Position numbers and translations under genes: made by a program. Positions 34,179 through 41,096 of a DNA stretch of 61,387 nt are shown here, piece after piece. The notes under the pieces are model-generated. The model saw only the letters and a program-made list of their open reading frames with translations. It had not been told where the DNA came from and did not search any database. The DNA lies in NCBI RefSeq assembly GCF_016862215.1, contig NZ_BOMN01000066.1, positions 1 to 61,387 of the forward strand, written 5' to 3'. Source of the DNA: Winogradskya humida. GTDB taxonomy: Bacteria; Actinomycetota; Actinomycetes; Mycobacteriales; Micromonosporaceae. Each line of letters begins with the position of its first letter. Within the stretch, counting starts at the first letter, position 1.

Positions 34179-34619
34179 TTACTCTGTTGGCTCTGGGGCG
34201 CGGATGTCCAAAACCAATGGCGGAAGGCCCATTCGCCCCGTAATGGTCTGCACAATTTCTCGCATATAAGGATGCGCAATATCGACTGCTCCGTAGGTAC
34301 CAAAGGAGCGAAGCTCGTCTTCGGCGGGACTCCAACCATCCCTCAATCTAAAAAGCAGACTATAAATGATGTCCGCCTCAAGCACTTGCCGACCATCTCG
34401 GTCAGTAACACCAAGCTTATATCTTGCGTCGTAGGTTACAAATTCGCCAAGGCGAGAGATGTCAACAAGCACCGACGCTGCTAGGTCCAACGGCTTTCGC
34501 GGAGAGGGCAGCATCAGATTCGCCGCTACGTTCTTTAAGCGAAGATCGATTAATTTGAAATTATTGCTAATTGCATTACTGGTCGCGCGGTCCCCGTCCA
34601 CAGCCTGCTGAGCTTTCAT
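34179..34619 (-). CDS. SecB-like chaperone of a toxin-antitoxin-chaperone module
   Basis: A 146-aa protein whose C-terminal part matches the SecB core: YGAVDIAHPYMREIVQTITGRMGLPPLVLDI, equivalent to the PYARE..GGFP..L stretch of SecB. Actinobacteria generally use SecB-like proteins not for export but as chaperones that stabilise a HigA-type antitoxin (as Rv1957 with Rv1955-Rv1956). Its ATG overlaps the antitoxin stop (ATGA). GC is lower than in the surrounding AICE genes, which suggests separate acquisition. Confidence 0.75.
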   Translation of the reverse strand: MKAQQAVDGDRATSNAISNNFKLIDLRLKNVAANLMLPSPRKPLDLAASVLVDISRLGEFVTYDARYKLGVTDRDGRQVLEADIIYSLLFRLRDGWSPAEDELRSFGTYGAVDIAHPYMREIVQTITGRMGLPPLVLDIRAPEPTE

Positions 34620-35203
34620 CGGATGTTAAGCCGTTGAGTTACGCCGGTAATTGAAACATCGCTTGCCTGAGATTTCCCATAGGGGTGCGCCCATCTCACT
34701 TGTCCCGCTATTTCATCCTCAGATAAACCATTTAGGTCCTGCGGATCGTGCAACCAGTCCCAAGAACCCATGCCACTGTCGTGCACTTCAAGGGTGATAT
34801 TTGACTGATTAGTAGTGGCGTCAGTGTGCCGCCAAGAGCTGTAATGGATCATTGAACGGGCAACTGCCGAATCAGGGTCATCAAGCTCTTCAACGATTTC
34901 CACGTTAATGGAACAATCCATTGCACGCGCATATCGCTGCAGTGTAGAAAGGCGCGGATCCGTTAGACCTTTCTCCATGTCTGAAACAGCGGACTGCTGA
35001 GTACCCATGAGGGAAGCAACCTGCTTCTGCGTCAATCTAAGGCTTTGACGTATAGAAGTCAGCGCTTGAATTACCCTTAGTCTGATGCCGTGGTCTTCGG
35101 CAGCATTTCTGAGGATACGTTCCTGCTCACGCTGCGACTGATCCGTTCCTCGGGCTACATGAGCAGCAGTGCTGTGCCATGTACTTAGGCCGTAGGCGTC
35201 CAT
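34616..35203 (-). CDS. HigA-like XRE antitoxin
   Basis: A 195-aa protein. Residues about 42-95 are a XRE HTH of the HigA kind (LRLTQKQVASLMGTQQSAVS, MEKG, DPRLSTLQRYARAMD). The C-terminal 90 residues form an extension of the sort that SecB-like chaperones recognise in such modules. GGAGGGGG precedes the ATG at 35203. A palindrome at 35311-35328 upstream is its likely operator. Translationally coupled to the SecB-like gene. Confidence 0.8.
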   Translation of the reverse strand: MDAYGLSTWHSTAAHVARGTDQSQREQERILRNAAEDHGIRLRVIQALTSIRQSLRLTQKQVASLMGTQQSAVSDMEKGLTDPRLSTLQRYARAMDCSINVEIVEELDDPDSAVARSMIHYSSWRHTDATTNQSNITLEVHDSGMGSWDWLHDPQDLNGLSEDEIAGQVRWAHPYGKSQASDVSITGVTQRLNIR

Positions 35204-35310
35204 CTCGCAGCCCCCTCCTTCAAGCGACTCATCACCGCATTAGTCGCACAGCCGCCGACACGTCCTCAGCTGCGCCGGCACGCAGCTAGATCCTTCTCTG
35301 CGTTGAGACG

Positions 35311-35328
35311 AATCGGTTAGAACCGATC
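35311..35328. promoter_or_regulatory. Palindromic operator upstream of the antitoxin gene
   Basis: AATCGGTTAGAACCGATC has 7-base arms around AG. It matches 36368-36385 at 15 of 18 positions. It lies about 110 bases before the HigA-like gene and just after the toxin-like gene. Probably bound by the HigA-like protein. Confidence 0.6.
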
Positions 35329-35397
35329 ATCGCACCTAACTTGCCACCCGGGTAGAGGTTTTGCAAGATCGTTAGCTTGTACCCAAACGGACGAACA

Positions 35398-35775
35398 TCA
35401 AGTCAGGGGCGCCCGCCTGGGCGGTTCGAGGGCCGGCTCACCGACCACCAGAACTCCTGGTGGGAGCTTGCGCCGTCGGTTAGTGAAGGCGTGTAAGGCA
35501 ACGAGATGCCCGTCTCGCCAGCGCTTGTCGTCAAAGAGAAGCCGATGAAACTTCCCATCCAGCGGAACAGTGAGCACGTGCGTGTCTTCGAGCACCCGTT
35601 CCACTTGAGGGAGTACGCATCCATCCTTCCAACATGCCTCCATCGTTGCCATTAGGGCGCCTTGCGCGGCAACAGACCAAAGCTCTATATCGGACAAGAC
35701 GGCAAAGTTACCCTCAAAGTTCCTTGCGAAGTGCCAGCCAGCAAGGGATAGCCACAAGCCTTCGGCCAGCGCCAC
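35398..35775 (-). CDS. Possible HigB/Gp49-like toxin
   Basis: A 125-aa protein; its C-terminal part, VPLDGKFHRLLFDDKRWRDGHLVALHAFTNRRRKLPP (about 72-108), follows the RelE/HigB Gp49 pattern of basic residues, then a hydrophobic strand with LHAF, then a K/R-rich helix. The N-terminal half is less typical, and only a GTG (35775) is available as start, so it may be truncated. It lies upstream of the antitoxin gene, 195 bases away, the toxin-antitoxin-chaperone order. Tentative. Confidence 0.45.
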   Translation of the reverse strand: MALAEGLWLSLAGWHFARNFEGNFAVLSDIELWSVAAQGALMATMEACWKDGCVLPQVERVLEDTHVLTVPLDGKFHRLLFDDKRWRDGHLVALHAFTNRRRKLPPGVLVVGEPALEPPRRAPLT

Positions 35776-35956
35776 TGCCGCCTTCTTCCTTCGAGGGAAC
35801 TTTGGGTAGGCAGATTCTCACAATCAGTTATAGTCGTCAAAGTCACAGCCGTCGGAAGCTGCACCATCATCCGGGCAACGGCTGGGCCGACCCCCGGGGA
35901 ACGAATCCAATGAAGGATTCACCCCAAGGATCGGCCCAGTGTTGACACCAACCTCA

Positions 35957-36334
35957 CTAGAAGATCTTTGAGACCTCCTCCGCGAACCGGACAAGCGCTC
36001 CAACGAAGCTTGTCGATGCAATGAGGAGACCTGTTACCCGTCCGATCGTGACGATGATCTTCGGGGGTTTCTTGTAGTCGTCCTGGTTTTCCTGAACTAT
36101 GGTGTGCTCACCATCGGTCTTCGCGTGGCTGCATGGTTCATGAGCAGGGCGGCCGGCCGCATACCGGGCGCCCTGCTTCTTTTCGTCAGACCCAGGACCC
36201 TCTTCGCCGGGCTCCAGATCCTCCCCTTCCGAGCCGATAGCGCTCGTGTTGGCGTCGCCCGCACAGGGCTGTCTTGGGACCTGTTCACGCGCCCGGGGAT
36301 CTTCCGTCCCTTCTGGGCGATCATCTATGGCCAC
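35957..36334 (-). CDS. Hypothetical protein with one C-terminal membrane helix
   Basis: A 125-aa protein: a very hydrophilic acidic N-terminal 85 residues, then KIIVTIGRVTGLLIASTSFVGALVRF, a single membrane helix. GTG at 36334 with GAGGAG upstream. A palindrome almost identical to the antitoxin operator lies 34 bases before the start (36368-36385), so it is probably in the same regulon. No family recognised. Confidence 0.5.
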   Translation of the reverse strand: MAIDDRPEGTEDPRAREQVPRQPCAGDANTSAIGSEGEDLEPGEEGPGSDEKKQGARYAAGRPAHEPCSHAKTDGEHTIVQENQDDYKKPPKIIVTIGRVTGLLIASTSFVGALVRFAEEVSKIF

Positions 36335-36367
36335 TTGGGCTCCTCATCTGCTACGGCCGGTCCTGCA

Positions 36368-36385
36368 AATCGGTTCGGACCGATT
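36368..36385. promoter_or_regulatory. Second copy of the antitoxin-type operator
   Basis: AATCGGTTCGGACCGATT: arms AATCGGT and ACCGATT around TCGG. Compare AATCGGTTAGAACCGATC at 35311. It is placed to control the membrane-helix protein gene at 36334. Confidence 0.6.
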
Positions 36386-37282
36386 AGCCGTCGATGGGAG
36401 ATGCTACACCGCGTGAGCCCGGTGTCCGGTTCGAACGCGAGCGGCGTGGCGTGTCACCTGCATCACCTCAATCCGCTATGACCTTTATGCGCGGTAAACG
36501 AGTTAATTAAGACATAAACTTGCCTACTCGGTCACTACTTTTGGCACGGATGCCTCTTGACTAGATGATCATCCGGTTGGGATCACAGACGCCAACCTTC
36601 ACGCCTAGAGGATACGAAGAGTAGTGACCCCCGTCTAGAGGTTCGTGCACCGCCGTGCATATGCACTTGCATCCGCACTCGCGCGCCGTGTTTGGCTACG
36701 TGTGATTGTGTTTCCATATGGATAATATTTCATCTGATACCAGGTAATTAAGAACATTTCAGCCGAGCTTCCGGAGCACGCTCGTTGCGAAATTGTTGGT
36801 CTCAAAACAGCCTGGCCAGCTCGACAGCCATCCCGCATCCCCGTTTGATCAGCCTGAACCTCGAATCAGTACGTCCGCCTGGCTCTACTCCACCAACTTG
36901 CGTCTTGATCCGGATGCCTGACGCACATGATGAGCTGATCAAGCATCATGCGCTGCTGCAAACAACTCTCCCTCCTCTCCACGGCCTATGCGCGCTAGAC
37001 ACCGCGATGCAGAGGAGGTGCAACGACTAGAGGTTCTCGCCGAGCTGAGACGGCCGTTGTGCAGCTCAACAGCACGGTTGCGCCTAGATGCTGCCTCATT
37101 TTCGAACCGAGTGCTGGACCGAGAAGCCTGGCGTGGCTCCGTTGACGTCCCCGCTCAGGCGCACGAGCGCCTCTACGTGTCGGAGCCGCTCCATTCCAAG
37201 CGTGTGGGCACTAGAGGGCCAACGCCGGGGCATCAACCCTTGTTAAGGTCGGCTCCAGTCAAACGGCGAGGACAGGTACAGC
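36386..37282. other. AT-rich intergenic region without convincing genes
   Basis: About 900 bases, clearly richer in A/T than the rest of the element at 36480-36800. Short open frames exist on both strands but none has a ribosome site and protein-like content. A 10-base inverted repeat, GGTCACTACT (36530) and AGTAGTGACC (36620), and the palindrome GATGATCATC near 36565 are the only structure seen. It may hold promoters for the WXG100 gene set. Confidence 0.5.
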
Positions 37283-37582
37283 GTGGCGAAGAACGCGATC
37301 GAAGCACGTAGGCTCATCGGCAAGGTGGTTCTGTTCCTGGCCTTGTGCTGGGTGGTCGTCTTGGTCGCGGGTCTGGCTGGCGCTGCGCGGGGTGCATCGT
37401 TCGAGCCGCTGAACATCGCCTTGGCGGTCATCCCGGGGTGCGCCTTCGTTCCAGCGGCCTACTACGCAATCCAGCTGCACACAACGGATGATGCTCAGCG
37501 GATCTCGAACTTGTGGCGCAAGGCGCTTGTGTACGGGATCGCCGGCCTGGTGCTGCTGGTCGGCGCGGCGTACGCGCTTTAG
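37283..37582 (+). CDS. Small two- or three-helix membrane protein
   Basis: A 99-aa protein with hydrophobic segments at about 12-35, 43-62 and 82-99. GTG at 37283 with an AGGAC ribosome site. First gene of a four-gene plus-strand set with two WXG100-like proteins, so it may take part in their secretion or in immunity. No family recognised. Confidence 0.65.
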   Translation: MAKNAIEARRLIGKVVLFLALCWVVVLVAGLAGAARGASFEPLNIALAVIPGCAFVPAAYYAIQLHTTDDAQRISNLWRKALVYGIAGLVLLVGAAYAL

Positions 37583-37598
37583 ACAGCGGGGGAAAACT

Positions 37599-37931
37599 AT
37601 GACGTTCAAGGTGGAGCCGACTGCTCTCAGCACCTACGCGGCGGAACTTGTGAACCTCTACTCAGAGGTAGAGATGGCCGAGAACTATATCAAGGTTCAC
37701 GGTGACTTCAGCTTCCACCAGGCAGGGGTCATCGGGAAGCTCTCGGGCCAACACGCTGGTCTCATGCAGCAACTACAAGAGCTGCACGACAAGCTGGAAG
37801 TCGTCCTCTGGAGATCGAACGAGGCGCTGCGGGCAGTTGCCGACTCCTACCAGGATTCTGACCAGCAGAGTGCCGCACGCGTCGACGCAAGTTATCCCAC
37901 CGCGCCGAGACCGACACCGAACCGGGACTGA
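37599..37931 (+). CDS. WXG100/ESX-like small secreted-type protein
   Basis: A 110-aa all-helical protein with the size and layout of ESX-1 EsxA/EspA-type substrates (MTFKVEPTALSTYAAELVNLYSEVEMAENYI, a turn near residue 40, then a second long helix). The turn lacks a clear W-x-G, so this is a family-level call from shape. GGGGGAA precedes the ATG at 37599. It would be exported by a type VII system encoded elsewhere. Confidence 0.6.
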   Translation: MTFKVEPTALSTYAAELVNLYSEVEMAENYIKVHGDFSFHQAGVIGKLSGQHAGLMQQLQELHDKLEVVLWRSNEALRAVADSYQDSDQQSAARVDASYPTAPRPTPNRD

Positions 37932-37954
37932 CCGACCAGCAACGGGGATTCCTC

Positions 37955-38674
37955 ATGAGCCAACCCAGCCAGTATCTCGTTGACCCGGCCGAGCCTGATG
38001 ACAGCATCACCAACGGGTTCGTCAACCCGTTCGACATGTTCAACTACCTGAGCCCGTCGGCGTGGGTGAACGACGTGATCGAGAAGACCACGGGAATCGA
38101 CATCTTCGGCTACGCGACGGACACCCTGACCGGTGAGTGGGGCGAGCTCTACAAGTTCGGAGACGCGCTCGACGCCCTCGCCCGATTCACGCAGCAACTC
38201 GGCATGGACATCCAGTCCGGTGTGATCAAGATGGACCGACAGTGGGACGGCAACGCTTCGGACGCCGCCTACAACTACTTCACCGATTTGGCCGCAGCAA
38301 CCAGCGGGAAACAGCTCGCGCTGCACCAGGCAGCCGAGGGCTACCGCGAGGCCGCCAAGGGCGCCTGGCAGCTGTCCAACCAGTTGGGGAATCTCCTGCA
38401 AGCGATCGCTGACAAGGCGATTCTGATCGGTATCTCCGCGGCCGCCGGCACGGCCACGGCAGAGACCGGAGTAGGAGCAGTAGCCGGATACGGCGTCGCC
38501 GCGTGGCAGGCCATCGAGCTACTCGAACTGGTCAACAAAGCATCAGCGATCATCAACACGGCCGGAACCGTCATCATGGCTGCGTTCGGTGGTGGCATGG
38601 CCGTCGGCGGTCAGGGCGGCGACCTGTCGGCCTTCCCGTTGCCAACGGCACCCTACGCACGCCCAGGAGCCTGA
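37955..38674 (+). CDS. WXG100-superfamily protein with hydrophobic C-terminal half
   Basis: A 239-aa protein. Residues about 70-145 are a WXG100-like helical hairpin with the turn MDRQWDGNASDAAYNYF (W-D-G in place of W-x-G). Residues about 155-215 are hydrophobic, Ala/Gly-rich helices. This is the layout of larger ESX/T7SS substrates; there is no toxin domain at the C-terminus. It follows the EsxA-like gene by 23 bases and precedes a small helical gene. Confidence 0.7.
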   Translation: MSQPSQYLVDPAEPDDSITNGFVNPFDMFNYLSPSAWVNDVIEKTTGIDIFGYATDTLTGEWGELYKFGDALDALARFTQQLGMDIQSGVIKMDRQWDGNASDAAYNYFTDLAAATSGKQLALHQAAEGYREAAKGAWQLSNQLGNLLQAIADKAILIGISAAAGTATAETGVGAVAGYGVAAWQAIELLELVNKASAIINTAGTVIMAAFGGGMAVGGQGGDLSAFPLPTAPYARPGA

Positions 38675-38675
38675 C

Positions 38676-38990
38676 GTGGCCGACCCTCAGCCGATCGACG
38701 AAGACCTACTCAGGATCGCCGGAAATCCCAAGGCGGCTGAAGCCGTCAAGAACAGCTTGCGTCAACTGGGCAAGGGCACCGCGGGCAAAGACCTGGCCGA
38801 GATGGCCGAGGAGCTACTTGCAGGACGGACCACCCTGCGAGAGATCGGCCAGAGCGAGGCGTACGCGACACACCTCAACACGGCGATGGCCAAATTCCAG
38901 CAGTGGCAGAACGCACTGACCCCAGAAGAGCGCAACGAACTGGAGCAGCGGACCCGAGAGGAGCTTGGACCTTTCGTCACAGGCGAGTGA
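38676..38990 (+). CDS. Small helical protein, last gene of the WXG100 set
   Basis: A 104-aa charged helical protein (AAEAVKNSLRQLGKGTAGKDLAEMAEELL, then a Glu/Arg-rich C-terminus). GTG one base after the upstream stop, with CAGGAG before it. Could be a secretion chaperone for the WXG100-like proteins. Its stop codon lies inside the 19-base AICE end repeat. Confidence 0.62.
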   Translation: MADPQPIDEDLLRIAGNPKAAEAVKNSLRQLGKGTAGKDLAEMAEELLAGRTTLREIGQSEAYATHLNTAMAKFQQWQNALTPEERNELEQRTREELGPFVTGE

Positions 38991-39003
38991 CTAACTGAGT
39001 GAC
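38985..39003. repeat. 19-base end repeat, right copy
   Basis: GAGTGACTAACTGAGTGAC, 18 of 19 identical to 22100-22118 and in the same orientation, 95 bases before the att copy 2. Confidence 0.55.
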
Positions 39004-39097
39004 AACCGGGTGCCACGCTCTCGGACGACCATGGACGACCGGGGACTAGCTTCGCAGGTCAGAGTCTTATTGATCTGTGGCCAAAGGGTCTTGATCT

Positions 39098-39149
39098 TTC
39101 CCTGACACGGAAGAGGTCACTGGTTCGATCCCAGTATCGCCCACCAGCA
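39098..39149 (+). other. att copy 2 (internal junction, tRNA-Val 3' end)
   Basis: 52 bases identical to 22005-22056: anticodon arm, T arm and acceptor 3' side of tRNA-Val plus CCA and a few bases. The 5' half of the tRNA is absent, so it is an attachment site and not a tRNA gene. It is at once the right end of the AICE and the left end of the next island. Confidence 0.95.
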
Positions 39150-39161
39150 ACACCGCAGGTC

Positions 39162-39197
39162 AACGGCTCGCTATCGGGAAACCGGTAACGAGCCGTT
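39162..39197. terminator. Hairpin just after att copy 2
   Basis: AACGGCTCG (39162-39170) pairs with CGAGCCGTT (39189-39197), loop 18 bases. Likely a terminator insulating the island from transcription coming through the att site, matching the hairpin after att copy 1. Confidence 0.65.
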
Positions 39198-39279
39198 CGC
39201 GTTCCGCCCTTACTTTGGGGGCAGACCGGAATGTAACCGGAATCACTAAGCTCTGCGGCTATTTCGTGGAGGATTTCTC

Positions 39280-39726
39280 ATGAAACGTACACCTGAGCCA
39301 TTGAATGCTGACGTGTCGGCGCAGATGAAGCGGATGCCGCGCGAACGAACAGGACCGGAGATGCTTCTTCGGCGTGAATTGCATCGGCGCGGAATGCGTT
39401 TCCGCGCAAATTACAAAGAGCTCCCGGGCCGTCCGGACATCGCTTTCAGCCGGGCTAAGATTGCGGTTTTCGTCGATGGCTGTTTCTGGCATATGTGCCC
39501 ACTTCACACCACCATGCCCAAGAACAATGCGCAGTGGTGGTCCGCGAAACTAACAAGAAACGTCGAACGTGACCGGGAAAAAGATGAACTGCTTCGCATG
39601 CGGGGATGGCAGGTTTTCCACGCCTGGGAACACGAAGAGACCACCGAGGTTGCCGACAGGCTCCAGGAACTGTGGCTGTCACTGCGAAATTCGCATTCGT
39701 CTCCGTCCGCCGTGCCGCCTCGGTGA
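39280..39726 (+). CDS. vsr: Very-short-patch repair endonuclease Vsr
   Basis: A 148-aa nuclease that nicks 5' of the T in T:G mismatches left when 5-methylcytosine deaminates. Seen: TGPEMLLRRELHRRGMRFR, GRPDIAFSRAKIAVFVDGCFWH (metal-binding Asp and the Vsr signature), and RDREKDELLRMRGWQVFHAWEHE. GGAGG eight bases before the ATG. It guards sites modified by the methyltransferase at 41097. First gene of the plus-strand group with the GHKL ATPase. Confidence 0.93.
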   Translation: MKRTPEPLNADVSAQMKRMPRERTGPEMLLRRELHRRGMRFRANYKELPGRPDIAFSRAKIAVFVDGCFWHMCPLHTTMPKNNAQWWSAKLTRNVERDREKDELLRMRGWQVFHAWEHEETTEVADRLQELWLSLRNSHSSPSAVPPR

Positions 39727-39780
39727 TCAGGTGAGCACTGTGGCATCCTGGTCCTCACCGATGACGTGATGGAGGATCCT

Positions 39781-41088
39781 GTGTCTGGAAAGGCGTGGTA
39801 CGACGTGTCGCCGTCAGCGGCACGGTTGACGGGCTCGCTGCGGGACATCGGCTACGACTTCCCTACAGCTGTGGCCGACGTGGTGGACAACAGTGTCGGT
39901 GCCGGGGCGACGCGCGTGGAGATCCTCATCGAATTCGACGGTACCGAATCAAGGGTGTACATCGCCGATGACGGACATGGTATGTCCCCGGCCGGGTTGC
40001 TCGAGGCTCTGCGCTTCGGGACGCGTCGCGGTTATGGGCGCGGCGAACTTGGCCGTTATGGTCTCGGTCTCAAGACCGCATCATTGTCGCAATGCCGACT
40101 GCTGACGGTGGTCAGCCGTAGCTCGAAATCCGCGGTCCGTACATGTGCCAGAGCTCTGGATCTCGACCTCATCGAGGAATGGGACCAGTGGGTGATCGTC
40201 GATCCGGCGAATACCGACCCCGCCGCCGCAAGGGCTCGGCAGTGGTTGGCCGAAGGAACGGGTACAGTCGTAATCTGGCAGCTGCTGGACAGGGTGCTGC
40301 CGGAAAAACGGCCCGAAGGAGGATGGGCACGTCGACGGCTGGACTCCTTGGCCGCGCGCACAGCCGAGCACCTAGGAATGGTCTTCCACCGCTTCATCGA
40401 GGGCGCTGCCGGGCGGCCGCAGCTGGTCCTCACCGTCAACGGACAGAAGGTCGAGGCGTGGGACCCGTTCGCCCGTCAGGAACCGGCGACGAAGGAACTC
40501 CCGATGCAGCGGTTCGAGATCGAATCACCGGGCTCTGTCGGCAAGGTCGAGCTTCATCGGTTCGTTCTCCCCGCCCGTGACCGGTTCACCGATCCGGAAG
40601 GGTTCGACCGCCTGTCTGGGCCGCTGAACTGGAATCGGCAGCAGGGCCTCTACGTCTACCGGGCCAACCGACTGGTGCAGTGGGGCGGCTGGGGCGGCAT
40701 CCGGGGAATCGATGAGCACACCAAACTGGCCCGCGCCGCCGTCGAGTTCGACACTGACCTCGACGCGGCCTTCAACATCAACGTCGCAAAGATGCGGGTG
40801 ACGTTGCCGCCTCAGTTGCGTCAGCTGATCGAACCAGCAGTCAACGAGCTGTGTGTCATGGCGGACGATAGTTATCGCAAAACATCACGCACGAGCAGAT
40901 TGGTCCCTACCAACCTTGGCGCGCCCGCTGAGGTGCGGGCCGCTTCGCAGGCCGCGGCTACCGCCGGTCTTGCCTTACGAATGGCCGCAATGGAGGCTGA
41001 CCAGTGGAGCGCCTGGGAACGGATCGAGGCCGTGCTGAGAGAGCAGTCACCGGAGGTCGTTCACCTACTGGGACTCAACGGAATCTAG
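39781..41088 (+). CDS. GHKL ATPase, MutL/MORC-like (first copy)
   Basis: A 435-aa ATPase with the Bergerat fold: DVVDNS (ATP/Mg Asn, near 37), ADDGHGMS (DxGxG, near 65), GRYGLGLKTASLSQ (lid, near 90), then the MutL-like second domain (YVYRANRLVQWGGWGGIRG, near 305). Such MORC/MutL-type ATPases occur in prokaryotic restriction systems with Z1 and PD-(D/E)XK proteins. The GTG at 39781 is chosen because GGAGG sits five bases upstream; an earlier GTG at 39766 lacks this. Tail-to-tail with the methyltransferase gene (8-base gap). Confidence 0.9.
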   Translation: MSGKAWYDVSPSAARLTGSLRDIGYDFPTAVADVVDNSVGAGATRVEILIEFDGTESRVYIADDGHGMSPAGLLEALRFGTRRGYGRGELGRYGLGLKTASLSQCRLLTVVSRSSKSAVRTCARALDLDLIEEWDQWVIVDPANTDPAAARARQWLAEGTGTVVIWQLLDRVLPEKRPEGGWARRRLDSLAARTAEHLGMVFHRFIEGAAGRPQLVLTVNGQKVEAWDPFARQEPATKELPMQRFEIESPGSVGKVELHRFVLPARDRFTDPEGFDRLSGPLNWNRQQGLYVYRANRLVQWGGWGGIRGIDEHTKLARAAVEFDTDLDAAFNINVAKMRVTLPPQLRQLIEPAVNELCVMADDSYRKTSRTSRLVPTNLGAPAEVRAASQAAATAGLALRMAAMEADQWSAWERIEAVLREQSPEVVHLLGLNGI

Positions 41089-41096
41089 CCAGGACG

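Larger units (their letters stand above)
22005..39149. mobile_element. AICE (pSAM2-type integrative and conjugative element)
   Basis: A 17-kb element between two perfect 52-base repeats, the left one completing tRNA-Val. It has a tyrosine integrase next to attL, Xis, an HUH-type RepSA-like initiator, Spd-like membrane proteins, a short FtsK-type transfer ATPase, a Pra-like activator, a divergent regulator, a Pif-like NUDIX protein and an HD protein. This is the known pSAM2/SLP1 layout. Cargo near attR is a toxin-antitoxin-chaperone module and a WXG100 gene set. No relaxase or type IV secretion genes are present, as usual for AICEs, which move double-stranded DNA. Confidence 0.92.

Noticed and set aside
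36785..37311. Two plus-strand open frames before the WXG100 set
   Set aside because: No ribosome site and no protein-like periodicity; the second overlaps the real start at 37283 in another frame.
39098..39149. Second tRNA-Val gene
   Set aside because: Only the 3' part is present; acceptor 5' strand and D arm are missing. It is an att site.
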